64,000 nucleotides of DNA, from NCBI GenBank assembly GCA_016714025.1, contig JADJOB010000002.1, positions 38,501 to 102,500 of the forward strand, given 5' to 3'. Under the pieces are notes generated by a model. That model was not told the DNA's origin, ran no database searches, and saw only the letters and a program-made list of their open reading frames with translations. Below, in pieces: positions 33,614-43,750 of the stretch (its first letter is position 1; every line of letters begins with the position of its first letter). The position numbers and the translations under genes were made by a program. This DNA comes from Saprospiraceae bacterium. Its GTDB lineage: Bacteria > Bacteroidota > Bacteroidia > Chitinophagales > Saprospiraceae.

Positions 33614-34057
33614 CTACGAAAAGCTTCGTATTAAATAATCTAAAGCCAATTTATTTTGAATAATTCGATGGGAATTTTCATAATCAGTCAGCGAACAAGA
33701 GGAATTTCTGGCATTAAAAGCATAGCGGTGTTTTGCTATCAGCTCATACAATCCATCTCGTAAAAGCCTGGGAATCAACCTATAAATTTTGAAAATTGAC
33801 CACCAACCGCCCAGCGCAATCAATATTTTGAAAACAGCATCGGAACGGTAAAAAACCTTCCCCTCCTGAACCAAAACAATTGAATCCACCTGCTTTAAGG
33901 GTTCCTGGATCTTGAGTTGTTTGCCCAACTCAGCATCTAAATTTAAATTGCAATAAATAAACTGTTCACTTTGATCCCATTTAAGCAATAGCCTTACCCA
34001 TCGATTACAAAATCCACAATTTCCATCAAAAAAAACGATTCCAACTTGCTTAGACAC
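33614..34057 (-). CDS. DCC family thiol-disulfide oxidoreductase-like protein (DUF393)
   Basis: This 147-residue DCC-family protein begins VGIVFFDGNCGFCNRWVRLL, with the D-G-x-C-x-x-C motif (Cys at about 14 and 17) that names the family. Later LGGWWSIFKIYRLIPRLLRD and YELIAKHRYAFNAR match the DUF393 consensus Y-x-x-I/V-A-x-x-R-Y. It probably works as a small thiol-disulfide oxidoreductase with unknown partner. It is transcribed away from the glycosyltransferase gene, 192 bp apart. Confidence 0.92.
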   Translation of the reverse strand: MSKQVGIVFFDGNCGFCNRWVRLLLKWDQSEQFIYCNLNLDAELGKQLKIQEPLKQVDSIVLVQEGKVFYRSDAVFKILIALGGWWSIFKIYRLIPRLLRDGLYELIAKHRYAFNARNSSCSLTDYENSHRIIQNKLALDYLIRSFS

Positions 34058-34249
34058 AGGTATTAAAACAATTTTCCAAAGGGTTTGATCTTAAAATGCT
34101 CATTTATTTATTCAAACAACTAGATTTTATATTCTACGATCCCACCCGGAAATTCAAATCCCTGATAAAAAAGCAATTCGGCTGCCATCGTTTGATCCAA
34201 TTCCTGTTATAATCATTTTGATTTGTACATTGTATTTCCAAACGAACCC

Positions 34250-36298
34250 ATGAAAGTCTACAAACCCACTTTTTACTTCGTTTTCTCATTACTTGCCTTG
34301 GCAACATGGTACAACTATCAGGAAATCAGTTTTAAAAAACCTCAATCCATTCATAAATGGCGGCAAGCCGATGGTGCTTCTCTCGCTCTTAACTATTACC
34401 AGCATGGCATGCATTTTTTTCATCCTCAAACCCATAACCTCACTTCGGATGGAGGAAATTCCGGTGCCGCTTGCACCAGCGAAATGCCTATTTTATATTT
34501 TGGTGTTGCCCTATTATACAAGTTGTTTGGATATCACGATTTCATATTCCGGATTTTTAATACCCTCTTGTTTTTTTTGGGACTATGCTATCTTTTTAAA
34601 ATCTTTCAGTATTTATTAAATGATACCCTTTGGTCTCTCTTGCTTTCGGTGTTGTTTTTTACCGCTCCAGTTTTAGTCTATTATGGCAATAACTATCTCA
34701 GCAATACCGGCGCCCTTTCGTTTGCTATCATTGGTTGGTATTTTTTTATAAAATTTTATTTTGAACGAAATTCCAAATTACTTTATACAGCATGCACTTT
34801 ATTTTTTATTGCTGCCTGCTTTAAACTGACTTCTTTAATGAGCTTGTTAAGCATTCTTGCAGTCGTGCTGGCAAATCAATTCAATCTGATACCGCTGGAT
34901 CGCACCGAGAAATTTATCAAGTCATTAAAACCGTTTCTATTCTATAATGCTGTCCTATTATCACTTTTGGCGATATGGATTTTTTATGCACGTACTTACA
35001 ATACAGCACACGATAGCAGTTACTTTTCTACCACCACCTTCCCAATTTGGAGTTTGTCATCGGTAGAAATCAAAGGCGTATTGGAAAACATTCAAACCCT
35101 TTGGTTGGATCAGTATTTTCATCCTTCGGTCATCCTGTTATTATCAGCTTGCCTGGTCTTTTTAATTTGGAATAGAAATAAAAATATAAGCCTATTCAAT
35201 TTATTGCTAGCATTTATGAGCATCCAAATGATCGTATTTATCCTGCTGCAATTTTGGACATTTGCGGATCACGACTATTATGTTATTGATCTCTACATCT
35301 TTCCGATGTTGATGCTTTTATTTACTGCTTATGCTCTTCACAAGCAATTTCCACAAATATTTCAATCAAAGTACTTAAAAATAGGATTTACATTTTTCAT
35401 ACTCTTCAATGTAGTATATGCAAGACAGGAAATGAATACCAGGTATTCTGAACCCATAAACGATTTTGAATCCAATGCAGCGATATACAGCATTACTCCA
35501 TATCTGAGACAAATAGGAATTCAGGCTGAGGATCGGGTCATTTCAATACCTGATTTTAGTCATGCATCCTTGTATCTTATGAATCAAAAAGGATGGACAG
35601 AATATACGGATGCGCGATTTAACACTGGCACAAAAATTCCCTACAATCAGGATAGTGCCGGAATTCAATTATCAATCAGCAGAGGCGCAAAGTATTTAAT
35701 CATAAATGGAATTTCTGAAATTCACAAAAAACCTTATCTCAAATCATTTTGCAAAAACTTAAAAGGACGCTACCAAAACGTATTCATTTTTGATTTGATC
35801 GCAACAGAAAACAATTTTAATCCTGATGCACGTGAAGTATTAAAAAAATATACTTGTGACGCAGAATTTCGTACACCAGATGGTATTTACTATCAATCAA
35901 CCGCAGACAGCAGTTTATTTGAATTTGGACAAACACAAACCAACGAACAGGCTCATTCCGGAATGAATGCGTGTAAACTGGATGAACTAAATCCTTATGG
36001 TATGACATTAAAGATTCCACAAATTAAAAGTGGATTCATATTTGAAATTACTGTTTGGCGAAAAGCGTCCGAAAATTCCAAATCAAGCTTAATTGCTTCC
36101 AGCGAACCCAATCCATTTTATTCCGGCGAATGTAAAATTATTGAACGCGAGCCAAGTGGATGGGTAAAACTTAAAATGGAATTTGAAATCAGTCCGCCCC
36201 TGGCTGGTCAGGAGCTTAAAATTTATGCATACAATCCAGACAAACAAGTTGTCTATTTTGATGATCTAGAAGTGATCTGTTATAAAATGATAGAATAA
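34250..36298 (+). CDS. GT39/ArnT-like membrane glycosyltransferase
   Basis: ATG 34250 (MKVYKPTFYFVFSLLALATW) is chosen over an upstream TTG. The 682 residues have an N-terminal polytopic part with about 11 helices. The first periplasmic loop FKKPQSIHKWRQADGASLAL contains the WRQAD motif seen in dolichyl-phosphate-mannose transferase-like (GT39/PMT) enzymes, where the acidic residue acts in catalysis. About 290 C-terminal residues form a soluble periplasmic part ending in a carbohydrate-binding-like strand region (GFIFEITVWRKASE...YFDDLEVICYKMIE). It probably transfers sugars from polyprenyl carriers to cell-surface glycans. A weak terminator follows. Confidence 0.78.
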   Translation: MKVYKPTFYFVFSLLALATWYNYQEISFKKPQSIHKWRQADGASLALNYYQHGMHFFHPQTHNLTSDGGNSGAACTSEMPILYFGVALLYKLFGYHDFIFRIFNTLLFFLGLCYLFKIFQYLLNDTLWSLLLSVLFFTAPVLVYYGNNYLSNTGALSFAIIGWYFFIKFYFERNSKLLYTACTLFFIAACFKLTSLMSLLSILAVVLANQFNLIPLDRTEKFIKSLKPFLFYNAVLLSLLAIWIFYARTYNTAHDSSYFSTTTFPIWSLSSVEIKGVLENIQTLWLDQYFHPSVILLLSACLVFLIWNRNKNISLFNLLLAFMSIQMIVFILLQFWTFADHDYYVIDLYIFPMLMLLFTAYALHKQFPQIFQSKYLKIGFTFFILFNVVYARQEMNTRYSEPINDFESNAAIYSITPYLRQIGIQAEDRVISIPDFSHASLYLMNQKGWTEYTDARFNTGTKIPYNQDSAGIQLSISRGAKYLIINGISEIHKKPYLKSFCKNLKGRYQNVFIFDLIATENNFNPDAREVLKKYTCDAEFRTPDGIYYQSTADSSLFEFGQTQTNEQAHSGMNACKLDELNPYGMTLKIPQIKSGFIFEITVWRKASENSKSSLIASSEPNPFYSGECKIIEREPSGWVKLKMEFEISPPLAGQELKIYAYNPDKQVVYFDDLEVICYKMIE

Positions 36299-36301
36299 CC
36301 A

Positions 36302-36330
36302 ATTGGCTAAAGTTTTTTAGCTCAATTTAC
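36302..36330. terminator. candidate terminator between convergent genes
   Basis: ATTGGCTAAA and TTTAGCTCAAT can form a short stem with one bulge around GTTT. It lies between the stops of the glycosyltransferase (+) and TerC (-) genes. The stem is weak. Confidence 0.4.
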
Positions 36331-36348
36331 AGATAACTCTCTATTTAA

Positions 36349-37071
36349 TTATTTTGCTTTAGAACTTGTTCTACTTCCGATTTTCACATTTATAATTTCA
36401 ACAAAAACTGCGAAAGCCATTGAATAATAAATGTAGCCTTTAGGAATATGAAAATCCAATCCTTCAGCAATTAAGGCCGTTCCAATCATCAGTAAAAATG
36501 CCAAAGCCAATATCTTAATTGCAGGATGATTATTTATAAAATTGTTTAAGGTTCCGGCAACCATCATCATAATGATCATTGAAACAATTACAGCAGCAAT
36601 CATAATGGCTATTTGGTCAACCATACCTACTGCGGTAATCACAGAGTCTAGAGAAAAAACGATGTCAATTAAAATAATCTGAAGAACAACTCCGTGAAAT
36701 GTTATATTTTTTATGTTTGCTTCCAATATTGAATCTGAATGCTCAATTTTCTCATGTATTTCCCGTACACTTTTTATCAATAAAAACAAACCACCTATTA
36801 TTAATATGATATCCCTTCCAGAAAATCCAAGTGAACCTATTGTAAAGAAATCATTCGTCAAACCCATAATCCATGATATCGAGAATAACAGCATAATACG
36901 AATGACTAAAGCCAAGCTTAAACCTATTTGACGCGCTCTCCTTTGTTGGTGTTTGGGAAGTTTATTAGCAAGTATGGAAATAAAAATCAGGTTGTCAATA
37001 CCTAAAACAATTTCTAATGCACACAAAGTTAAAAAAGCGATCCATACATCCGGGTTAAACAGCCATTCCAT
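36349..37071 (-). CDS. TerC family integral membrane protein
   Basis: This 240-residue polytopic protein has the TerC signature at about 13-40 (LTLCALEIVLGIDNLIFISI) and the second half-repeat at about 130-150 (IILIDIVFSLDSVITAVGMV). The two conserved Asp positions (GIDN and SLDS) sit in membrane segments. TerC-like proteins are linked to metal (Mn) efflux or metal loading of exported proteins. The C-terminus ends with GSRTSSKAK. It starts near the centre of a 404-bp gap and faces away from the pyrophosphatase gene. Confidence 0.93.
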   Translation of the reverse strand: MEWLFNPDVWIAFLTLCALEIVLGIDNLIFISILANKLPKHQQRRARQIGLSLALVIRIMLLFSISWIMGLTNDFFTIGSLGFSGRDIILIIGGLFLLIKSVREIHEKIEHSDSILEANIKNITFHGVVLQIILIDIVFSLDSVITAVGMVDQIAIMIAAVIVSMIIMMMVAGTLNNFINNHPAIKILALAFLLMIGTALIAEGLDFHIPKGYIYYSMAFAVFVEIINVKIGSRTSSKAK

Positions 37072-37475
37072 AAAATTTTGCTTGGATTTAAAATGATACC
37101 GATATAAACTCTAAACTTTTGAATATAGTTCACTAAAACAGAAAATTAATCTTATGTTTATTTTGATTTATTTTAATGTTTATTGGATTCCTTTGGATTT
37201 GAGTAATTTCTACAAAATTTAGTATAATTAGTCGTTTTAAACAGGCAATCCATGGCACTATTTTCGATATCAGTAAGCCCAATTTATATCTACTATCCAT
37301 ATTGGTTTGAAAGCACCCTGCTTGAATAGAAGGAGCATAATCCCATTGTGAGCCTTTGCTTTCTTTGCATTTAATGCAGTTTTCAAGATAGAATACCGTC
37401 TAAATTCACTAAAATTCATAAACGAATCAGTTTATCGCATTACTTTTGAGCCGTTTTTTAAAAAATTCAGATAGA
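37072..37475. promoter_or_regulatory. divergent intergenic region with candidate promoter for hppA
   Basis: No gene is visible in these 404 bp. TACTTTTG (37441-37448) matches the -7 consensus TAnnTTTG, 28 bp before ATG 37476. No convincing -33 TTTG is found 20 bp upstream. The TerC promoter should lie near 37080-37200 in AT-rich sequence. Confidence 0.4.
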
Positions 37476-39731
37476 ATGGAAAATTTAGTATACTTCTTAC
37501 CCGCATTTGGGATTGTTGGATTGCTTTATATGATTTATTTATATAAATGGGTTTCTAAACAAGATCCAGGAGACGCTAAAATGCAGGGGATCGCAGGTCA
37601 CATAGCTGAAGGTGCCATGGCATTTTTAAAAGCTGAGTACCGTGTTTTAACCATTTACGTAGCAGTTGCTGCGTGTTTATTGGCTTTCCTGAGCTTTAAA
37701 GTGGACACAACCCATTGGACCATCGTCATTGCCTTTATTTTAGGGGCTCTTTTTTCAATAATTGCTGGATTTATAGGGATGCGAGTCGCAACCAAGGCCA
37801 ATGTCCGGACCACCCAGGCAGCAAGAACTTCTTTGGTTAACGCCTTGCACGTTTCTTTTAGAGGCGGTACGGTAATGGGATTGGGTGTCGCAAGTTTGGC
37901 GGTTTTAGGTTTAAGTATCCTATTTGCCCTGTTTTTCTATTCAATTATGGGTGGAATTTGGGGCGGATCCACAGTTAAAGGAATTCAATACGATGCGGTT
38001 CATTCTATGACCATCATCCTTGAGATCCTGGCTGGATTTTCATTGGGTGCTGAATCCATTGCTTTATTTGCACGTGTTGGAGGTGGAATTTATACAAAAG
38101 CAGCCGACGTAGGAGCAGATTTGGTGGGTAAGGTTGAAAAAGGAATTCCAGAAGATGATCCTCGGAATCCTGCCACCATTGCCGATAACGTGGGAGATAA
38201 TGTAGGAGACGTAGCCGGTATGGGAGCCGATTTATTTGGTTCGTATGTAGCCACCGTTCTTGCAGCAATGGTTCTTGGAAATTACGTAATCCGTGACATG
38301 GGAGGTGATATCACTGCCATGGACTCATTTAAAGGCTTAGGTCCTATTTTGCTGCCTTTGTTTTTGGCATGCATCGGCTTGATATTTTCCATTTTTGGTA
38401 GCTTCTTCGTAAAAATTAAAGGAGAGCAAGCAGGTGCCAATGATGTGCAATATGCTTTGAATATGGGTAACTGGGTTTCGCTTGCTTTAACAGCGATTGC
38501 AGCTTACTTCTGTATTGATATGTTATTGCCAGAAAAAATGCAAATGATGTTTTTTGGACAAGGGATCCATGAAGTTAGTTCGATGAATGTATTTTATGTC
38601 GTACTGATTGGTTTATTTGTTGGGGCATCCATTTCATATTTAACTGAATATTATACTGCATTGGGTAAAGGACCTGTAAATGCCATTGTTAATAAATCAG
38701 GTACCGGTGCAGCCACAAATATTATTGGAGGATTGAGCAACGGAATGCTAAGTACCGCTGGTCCGGTATTGATATTTGCTGCAGCGATTTGGATTAGCTA
38801 TTCATTGGCTGGTTTTTATGGTGTATCCATTGCAGCTTCTGCCATGATGGCCACTACTGCAATGCAATTAGCGATTGATGCCTTCGGACCGATTGCTGAC
38901 AATGCAGGTGGAATCGCTGAAATGTCTGAATTGCCAAAAGAAGTTCGCCAAAAAACGGATATTCTGGATTCAGTAGGAAATACGACTGCAGCCATAGGAA
39001 AAGGATTTGCAATTGCTTCTGCCGCATTGACCGCTTTAGGTTTGTTTGCAGCTTATGTTACATTTACCGGAATCGACGGAATCAATATTTTTAAAGCAGA
39101 TGTATTGGCTGCACTTTTTGTCGGGGGTATGATTCCTGTAGTGTTTTCAGCATTGGCCATGAGTTCAGTAGGAACCGCAGCAATGGACATGGTAAATGAA
39201 GTACGTCGTCAATTCAGAGAAATTCCCGGAATCATGGAAGGTACCGGCAAACCAGATTATGGACGTTGTGTGGAAATTTCAACAAAAGCAGCTTTGCAAC
39301 AAATGATATTACCAGGTGCAATTACTTTAATAAGCCCAATTATTATTGGCTTTGGAATGGGACCTGAAGCTTTAGGTGCTTACATGGCAGGTGTATGTGT
39401 AAGCGGTGTTGTATGGGCTATCTTCCAAAATAATGCAGGCGGTTCCTGGGATAATGCAAAAAAATCTTTTGAATCCGGGGTAACGATTGATGGTGTGGTA
39501 TATCACAAAGGTTCAGATCCACATAAAGCAGCCGTTATTGGTGATACAGTTGGGGATCCGTTTAAAGATACTTCAGGTCCATCCATGAATATTTTAATTA
39601 AATTGACCTGCCTGGTCGGTTTGGTCTTGGCACCCATTTTAGGTGAAATTTATGGATCTGAACAAATGCATTCCACCAAAGAAAAAACTGAACAAATTCT
39701 TCAGAATACGCCACCTGTTGAACAGAAATAA
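37476..39731 (+). CDS. hppA: membrane-bound ion-translocating pyrophosphatase
   Basis: The 751 residues (from ATG 37476; an upstream TTG frame start is rejected) form about 16 membrane helices. The PPi-Mg binding block is near 227-245 (DDPRNPATIADNVGDNVGDV then AGMGADLFGSY), and the second block near 690 reads GDTVGDPFKDTSGPSMNIL. GNTTAAIGKGFAIASAAL near 501-518 carries Ala at the position that separates K+-dependent (Ala) from K+-independent (Lys) enzymes. It couples PPi hydrolysis to H+ and/or Na+ pumping. It is monocistronic, with a CDF transporter gene 50 bp downstream. Confidence 0.97.
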   Translation: MENLVYFLPAFGIVGLLYMIYLYKWVSKQDPGDAKMQGIAGHIAEGAMAFLKAEYRVLTIYVAVAACLLAFLSFKVDTTHWTIVIAFILGALFSIIAGFIGMRVATKANVRTTQAARTSLVNALHVSFRGGTVMGLGVASLAVLGLSILFALFFYSIMGGIWGGSTVKGIQYDAVHSMTIILEILAGFSLGAESIALFARVGGGIYTKAADVGADLVGKVEKGIPEDDPRNPATIADNVGDNVGDVAGMGADLFGSYVATVLAAMVLGNYVIRDMGGDITAMDSFKGLGPILLPLFLACIGLIFSIFGSFFVKIKGEQAGANDVQYALNMGNWVSLALTAIAAYFCIDMLLPEKMQMMFFGQGIHEVSSMNVFYVVLIGLFVGASISYLTEYYTALGKGPVNAIVNKSGTGAATNIIGGLSNGMLSTAGPVLIFAAAIWISYSLAGFYGVSIAASAMMATTAMQLAIDAFGPIADNAGGIAEMSELPKEVRQKTDILDSVGNTTAAIGKGFAIASAALTALGLFAAYVTFTGIDGINIFKADVLAALFVGGMIPVVFSALAMSSVGTAAMDMVNEVRRQFREIPGIMEGTGKPDYGRCVEISTKAALQQMILPGAITLISPIIIGFGMGPEALGAYMAGVCVSGVVWAIFQNNAGGSWDNAKKSFESGVTIDGVVYHKGSDPHKAAVIGDTVGDPFKDTSGPSMNILIKLTCLVGLVLAPILGEIYGSEQMHSTKEKTEQILQNTPPVEQK

Positions 39732-39781
39732 GCAGATACCTTAGTGCTTTGACTTAGGATCCATACTTATACGATTTACAG

Positions 39782-40651
39782 ATGAGTTCAAAAAAAGCTA
39801 TCGCCGTCCAGGTGAGTTGGCTTAGTATACTATCCAACTTCATTTTAGCTATCGTCAAATGGTTGGTAGGGTATTTTGGAAATTCGTACGCATTGATCGC
39901 AGATGCGATTGAATCAACAACTGATATCCTTTCATCGATTCTGGTATTATTTGGAATTCAGTATGCTCATCGTCCGCCTGATAAAAATCATCCCTACGGA
40001 CATGGCCGACTGGAGCCCCTTATAACTTTTATTGTCGTTGCATTTTTAGTTTGTTCAGCCGTTTTAATTGCCATCACCTCCATTCGCAATATCCAAACAC
40101 CCCATCAAATTCCGGAATCGTATACGCTTTACTTTTTAGCAGGAATTATATTGCTAAAAGAAATTATTTATCGGAGGATCCAGTTTAAAAACCAGGAAGT
40201 TAAAAGCAGTTCACTGGCAGCAGATGCATGGCACCATCGAAGTGATGCGATCACATCCGCTGCAGCATTTATCGGAATCAGCATTGCATTGTATCTGGGA
40301 CCTGGATTTGAATCGGCAGATGATTGGGCTGCATTAGTTGCTTCGGGTTTTATATTATTCAATGCATACCTCATCTTTAGACCAGCCTTGGGTGAAATTA
40401 TGGATGAGCATGTTTACGATGATTTAATAAAAGAAATCAGGATGCTTTCCATGCAAGTTCCCGGAGTACTTGGAACAGAAAAATGTTTTGTCCGAAAATC
40501 TGGAATGCATTATCTGATAGACCTCCACTTAATTGTAAATGGAGACATTTCGGTGCATGAAGGGCATAGCATTTCACATGCATTAAAATCTCATTTATTG
40601 GAAGAGTTGCCTCAGATCTCTGATGTATTGATTCATATTGAACCCGCATAA
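39782..40651 (+). CDS. cation diffusion facilitator (CDF) transporter
   Basis: This 289-residue inner-membrane metal/proton antiporter has six helices. The metal site is visible as E44-x3-D48 in IADAIESTTDILSS (helix 2) and H-x3-D in AADAWHHRSDAITSAAA (helix 5, about 153-157 by alignment to FieF). HPYGHGRLEPL is the conserved interhelical loop. The C-terminal cytoplasmic domain (about 205-289) ends HEGHSISHALKSHLLEELPQ then VLIHIEPA, a typical ferredoxin-like dimerisation domain. The metal (Zn, Fe or Mn) is not determinable; Glu in place of the first Asp is notable. It lies 50 bp after hppA. Confidence 0.93.
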   Translation: MSSKKAIAVQVSWLSILSNFILAIVKWLVGYFGNSYALIADAIESTTDILSSILVLFGIQYAHRPPDKNHPYGHGRLEPLITFIVVAFLVCSAVLIAITSIRNIQTPHQIPESYTLYFLAGIILLKEIIYRRIQFKNQEVKSSSLAADAWHHRSDAITSAAAFIGISIALYLGPGFESADDWAALVASGFILFNAYLIFRPALGEIMDEHVYDDLIKEIRMLSMQVPGVLGTEKCFVRKSGMHYLIDLHLIVNGDISVHEGHSISHALKSHLLEELPQISDVLIHIEPA

Positions 40652-40748
40652 GCGTGATTCCTATCCAGGTGAGACCGATTAAGAAAAATCAGTATCGTAA
40701 AAATTTGAAAGAAAGATGTAAGCTAAAAGCAAGCTTGGATGAGAGTCA

Positions 40749-41195
40749 TTAACCAAGTAATTCCTTTACAATTGCAGATATTGCTTTTCCATCTGCAGCA
40801 CCTGCAAGTTTTTTAGATGCCATCCCCATCACTTTTCCCATATCCTTGGCATCTTTTGCGCCAGTTTCTGCAATGATCTCTTGTAAAATTGACCGCAGCT
40901 CCTCCGGACTCATTTGAGCCGGTAAGTAACGCTCAATGACTTCTATTTCTTCCCGTTCAACAGAAGCTAAATCAGCGCGACCCTGTTTTTCATAAATATC
41001 CAAGGACTCCCGACGTTGCTTTACCAGTTTTTGCAATATTTGGATTGATTTATCATCATCCACCGGTTTGCCTGTACCATCAGTATTTGCTAATAAAATA
41101 GCTGCTTTGATTGCCCGAATTGCACGCAAAGCTTTTTGGTCTTGCGCCTTCATGGCTTCTTTCAGGTCGTTATTGATTTTGTCGGTAAAACTCAT
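40749..41195 (-). CDS. GatB/YqeY domain protein
   Basis: This is a 148-residue YqeY-family protein from the second ATG (MSFTDKINNDLKEAMKAQDQ); the first ATG at 41225 adds ten residues not seen in the family. The helical GatB/Yqey domain shows IKAAILLANTDGTGK, RESLDIYEKQGRADLASVER and EEIEVIERYLPAQMSPEELR, ending MGKVMGMASKKLAGAADGKA. The domain is shared with GatB and binds tRNA-like or amidotransferase partners; its separate role is unclear. It is convergent with the CDF gene. Confidence 0.93.
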   Translation of the reverse strand: MSFTDKINNDLKEAMKAQDQKALRAIRAIKAAILLANTDGTGKPVDDDKSIQILQKLVKQRRESLDIYEKQGRADLASVEREEIEVIERYLPAQMSPEELRSILQEIIAETGAKDAKDMGKVMGMASKKLAGAADGKAISAIVKELLG

Positions 41196-41390
41196 GGCTC
41201 GAAAAATTATGTGTACAGTAAACAAAACAAATCACAAAAGGTTCAATTAAAATAACTAAGCAATGTAAAATAATGCATTTTCAAATGCACAATTCATATT
41301 TAGCCAATTAAAAATCGTAATTTTCCATCCTAAATTATTAATAGACGCGTTCCCAATTCTTAATTCTTAATTTTTAATTCTTAATTAAAA

Positions 41391-41996
41391 ATGCATCATC
41401 TTCAAGTACTAAGTAAAGACACAAAACTAAATAAACTGATTGCTTCGATTCCAATGGATCAGTTGCATCAAACAGGCATGAAATCTGATTTAAGAGAATA
41501 TTTAGTAGGATCAATTATCAGTCAACAACTTTCAACGAAAGTGGCGAAAGTCATTCAGGATCGCTTTTTAACATTATACAAAAATAAATTTCCTACAAAT
41601 AAGGCCATTCTGAAAACGGATGATGATAAATTAAGGGCCATTGGATTATCCTATCAAAAACTTTCCTACATTAAAAATATTGCTGCGTATTTTGAAGAAA
41701 ATAAATTAAATGGTACGAATTGGAATGAACTGTCTGACGAAGAAATTATTAAACTGCTCATTCAAATCAAAGGAGTAGGTCAATGGACCACCGAAATGGT
41801 ATTGATGTTTGGATTAAGTCGACCGGATGTATTTTCTGCCGGAGATTATGGGATTCAAATGGCCATGAAGAAATTATACAACTTGAAACTGGAAGGGAAA
41901 GACCTTCAAAAAAAAATGATTCAAATTGCTGAAAAATGGAGGCCTTACCGTTCGCATGCTTGTATGTATCTTTGGGCCTGGAAAGACGCAAAATAA
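41391..41996 (+). CDS. DNA-3-methyladenine glycosylase II (AlkA/HhH-GPD family)
   Basis: This 201-residue DNA base-excision glycosylase starts LIASIPMDQLHQTGMKSDLR. The helix-hairpin-helix is at about 122-140 (LLIQIKGVGQWTTEMVLMFG). The catalytic Asp follows at about 150 in RPDVFSAGDYGIQMAMKKLY. It ends WRPYRSHACMYLWAWKD, the standard AlkA/MAG ending. It removes alkylated purines from DNA. The upstream gap contains TTAATTCTT micro-repeats (41355-41390) directly before the ATG. A small hypothetical gene follows 10 bp later. Confidence 0.95.
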   Translation: MHHLQVLSKDTKLNKLIASIPMDQLHQTGMKSDLREYLVGSIISQQLSTKVAKVIQDRFLTLYKNKFPTNKAILKTDDDKLRAIGLSYQKLSYIKNIAAYFEENKLNGTNWNELSDEEIIKLLIQIKGVGQWTTEMVLMFGLSRPDVFSAGDYGIQMAMKKLYNLKLEGKDLQKKMIQIAEKWRPYRSHACMYLWAWKDAK

Positions 41997-42006
41997 AATT
42001 AATAGT

Positions 42007-42468
42007 ATGATTGCTGCACATCAATTGGACGAAACAATTCTCAATTTTGAAAATAATGCCAAGGAATTGGATAAGCTGCTGGACCATGTCCAGGAAAAGC
42101 AAAGTTTACTTATTGATATATTAATCGGTACCCATGCCGAATTGCTTACAGAAGAAGAAATGGATTACCTCTTGTTTTTGTTTTTGGGAATCTATGGCAC
42201 CTTTCAAAAACAAGCAGAAGTTCCCATATTTACCGAACAGGAAATTGCTAAAGCAGAAGAATTTAGTTGGCAAATAATCAACGAAAATAATGATTACAAT
42301 ACAGCCATGGATTTATTTTTTGCCGCCATTCCGGAAGAAGATGTAATGGATTTTATAGATCTTTCTATTGCACCGGATGATGAAAACGAAATAAAAATTA
42401 CTGATCCGGGCCGTTTAATCTTACTGGCGGTACTCGCTGCTCTTACAAAACTTTTAGGGAAATTCTAA
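42007..42468 (+). CDS. hypothetical acidic protein
   Basis: The ATG at 42007 (MIAAHQLDETILNFENNAKE) is preferred because the upstream frame overlaps the glycosylase. The 153 residues are mostly helical and acidic, with ELDKLLDHVQEKQSLLIDIL, LLTEEEMDYLLFLFLGIYGT, EQEIAKAEEFSWQIINENND and a final hydrophobic stretch LILLAVLAALTKLLGKF. No family is recognised. It lies 10 bp after the alkA-like gene and is likely co-transcribed with it, but its function cannot be inferred. Confidence 0.7.
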   Translation: MIAAHQLDETILNFENNAKELDKLLDHVQEKQSLLIDILIGTHAELLTEEEMDYLLFLFLGIYGTFQKQAEVPIFTEQEIAKAEEFSWQIINENNDYNTAMDLFFAAIPEEDVMDFIDLSIAPDDENEIKITDPGRLILLAVLAALTKLLGKF

Positions 42469-42556
42469 AAAGTCCTTTATTCAAAAATTTACTGACTTTT
42501 CCTTCTATATAGTATTTTGAATTGTGTTTGATTATAATAATTTATAAGCAATCACT

Positions 42557-43750
42557 TCAATTCGTTGGTTCTGTCAATTCTTTTGAAAACAAGGTTCCAA
42601 TTTGATTAAATAGAATCACTAACCAGAATATCAATAAACCTGGAAATACAATGACCCACCATGCGGATGGGTTGCTTCGGGCACTGTACAATAAACCACC
42701 TAAACTAATTTCATCCACGCCCAAACCAATACCAATAAAACTTAAACTAGCTTCTAACAAAATGATATTGGCCAGTCCAAAAGCCATTACCGGAATCAAG
42801 GCTTGCATAATTTTTGGCAAAACATGTTTTGTATATACTTGCCACCCAGATTGTCCCATTGCAATGGATGCCGTAATAAAATTTTCACTCGCCGCCTTTA
42901 ATGTAAAAGCCCGTGCATACTTTACCAGATAAGGAATAAAAATAAATGCGAGCATACCGGCAAACTGAATGCGATTGGGTTGAGTAAGGATTTGGAGAAT
43001 AATTAATAGAATCAATAGCACTGGAATCGATTTCATGATTTCCAAATAGCGCAAACTCCAGGTATCAAGCATATAGCGAACCATTGGCTTCGAATTTCGA
43101 ATAGCTATTGCAAGAGAAAATAAAACAATAACAATAAATAGTAAAGGATAGATCTGATTTGGAATTAACATCCATTCAAAGCAAATTGCTAGAACATAAA
43201 CAAGCATTATTCCTGAAATCGAAAATAAAATAACAGAACCCAAAGAAATTTGCTGGTAACGCACACTGTGAAACACAACCAGGGATCCTAAACTGAGGGC
43301 AGGTATTAATGAAAATATTAGTGTCAAAAGTGCCAGACTCAAACTTTTCTTAAAACCAATAATACATGCCACCAGTAAGTCCTTTCCCAAATCATAGGAG
43401 CCTAAAATAAACAGCGTTCCATTTTTGGAATGTAATCCTGGTTTTAACCAGGCTGACTCGGGTTCGAGCTTTTGTGCATTCCGGATCAGCATCGGCCACC
43501 AGGCAAAATCATAATGCAAGTTTTGAAAGTCTCCTGCTGCTATTTCATTTAAATCGTAGAATAAAACACCATTTCCTTTTGGTTTTTCATTCCACATAAA
43601 GCTATACCATTCATTTTTGTAACTGCAAAAAACAGGCTTACTGCCTATAATAAAATCAGAAAATAAAAATATAAACACGATGCAATGAATCGATAGACTC
43701 AAGCACAAATGATTTTTCCAAAGTTGTATATAGTTTCTTTTCAAACTCAT
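42557..43750 (-). CDS. ABC transporter permease, DppC/OppC-type
   Basis: This 397-residue permease has an N-terminal helix and a large extracytoplasmic part (about 45-125), then the binding-protein-dependent permease domain. The EAA-type loop is in SIAMGQSGWQVYTKHVLPKI (about 280-300), followed by GLANIILLEASLSFIGIGLG and VDEISLGGLLYSARSNPSAW, the hallmark of OppC/DppC/NikC. It overlaps the DppB-type gene by four bases, so they form a heterodimer. No ATPase or substrate-binding protein is present in the window, so substrate (peptides, nickel or other) is unknown. Confidence 0.92.
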   Translation of the reverse strand: MSLKRNYIQLWKNHLCLSLSIHCIVFIFLFSDFIIGSKPVFCSYKNEWYSFMWNEKPKGNGVLFYDLNEIAAGDFQNLHYDFAWWPMLIRNAQKLEPESAWLKPGLHSKNGTLFILGSYDLGKDLLVACIIGFKKSLSLALLTLIFSLIPALSLGSLVVFHSVRYQQISLGSVILFSISGIMLVYVLAICFEWMLIPNQIYPLLFIVIVLFSLAIAIRNSKPMVRYMLDTWSLRYLEIMKSIPVLLILLIILQILTQPNRIQFAGMLAFIFIPYLVKYARAFTLKAASENFITASIAMGQSGWQVYTKHVLPKIMQALIPVMAFGLANIILLEASLSFIGIGLGVDEISLGGLLYSARSNPSAWWVIVFPGLLIFWLVILFNQIGTLFSKELTEPTN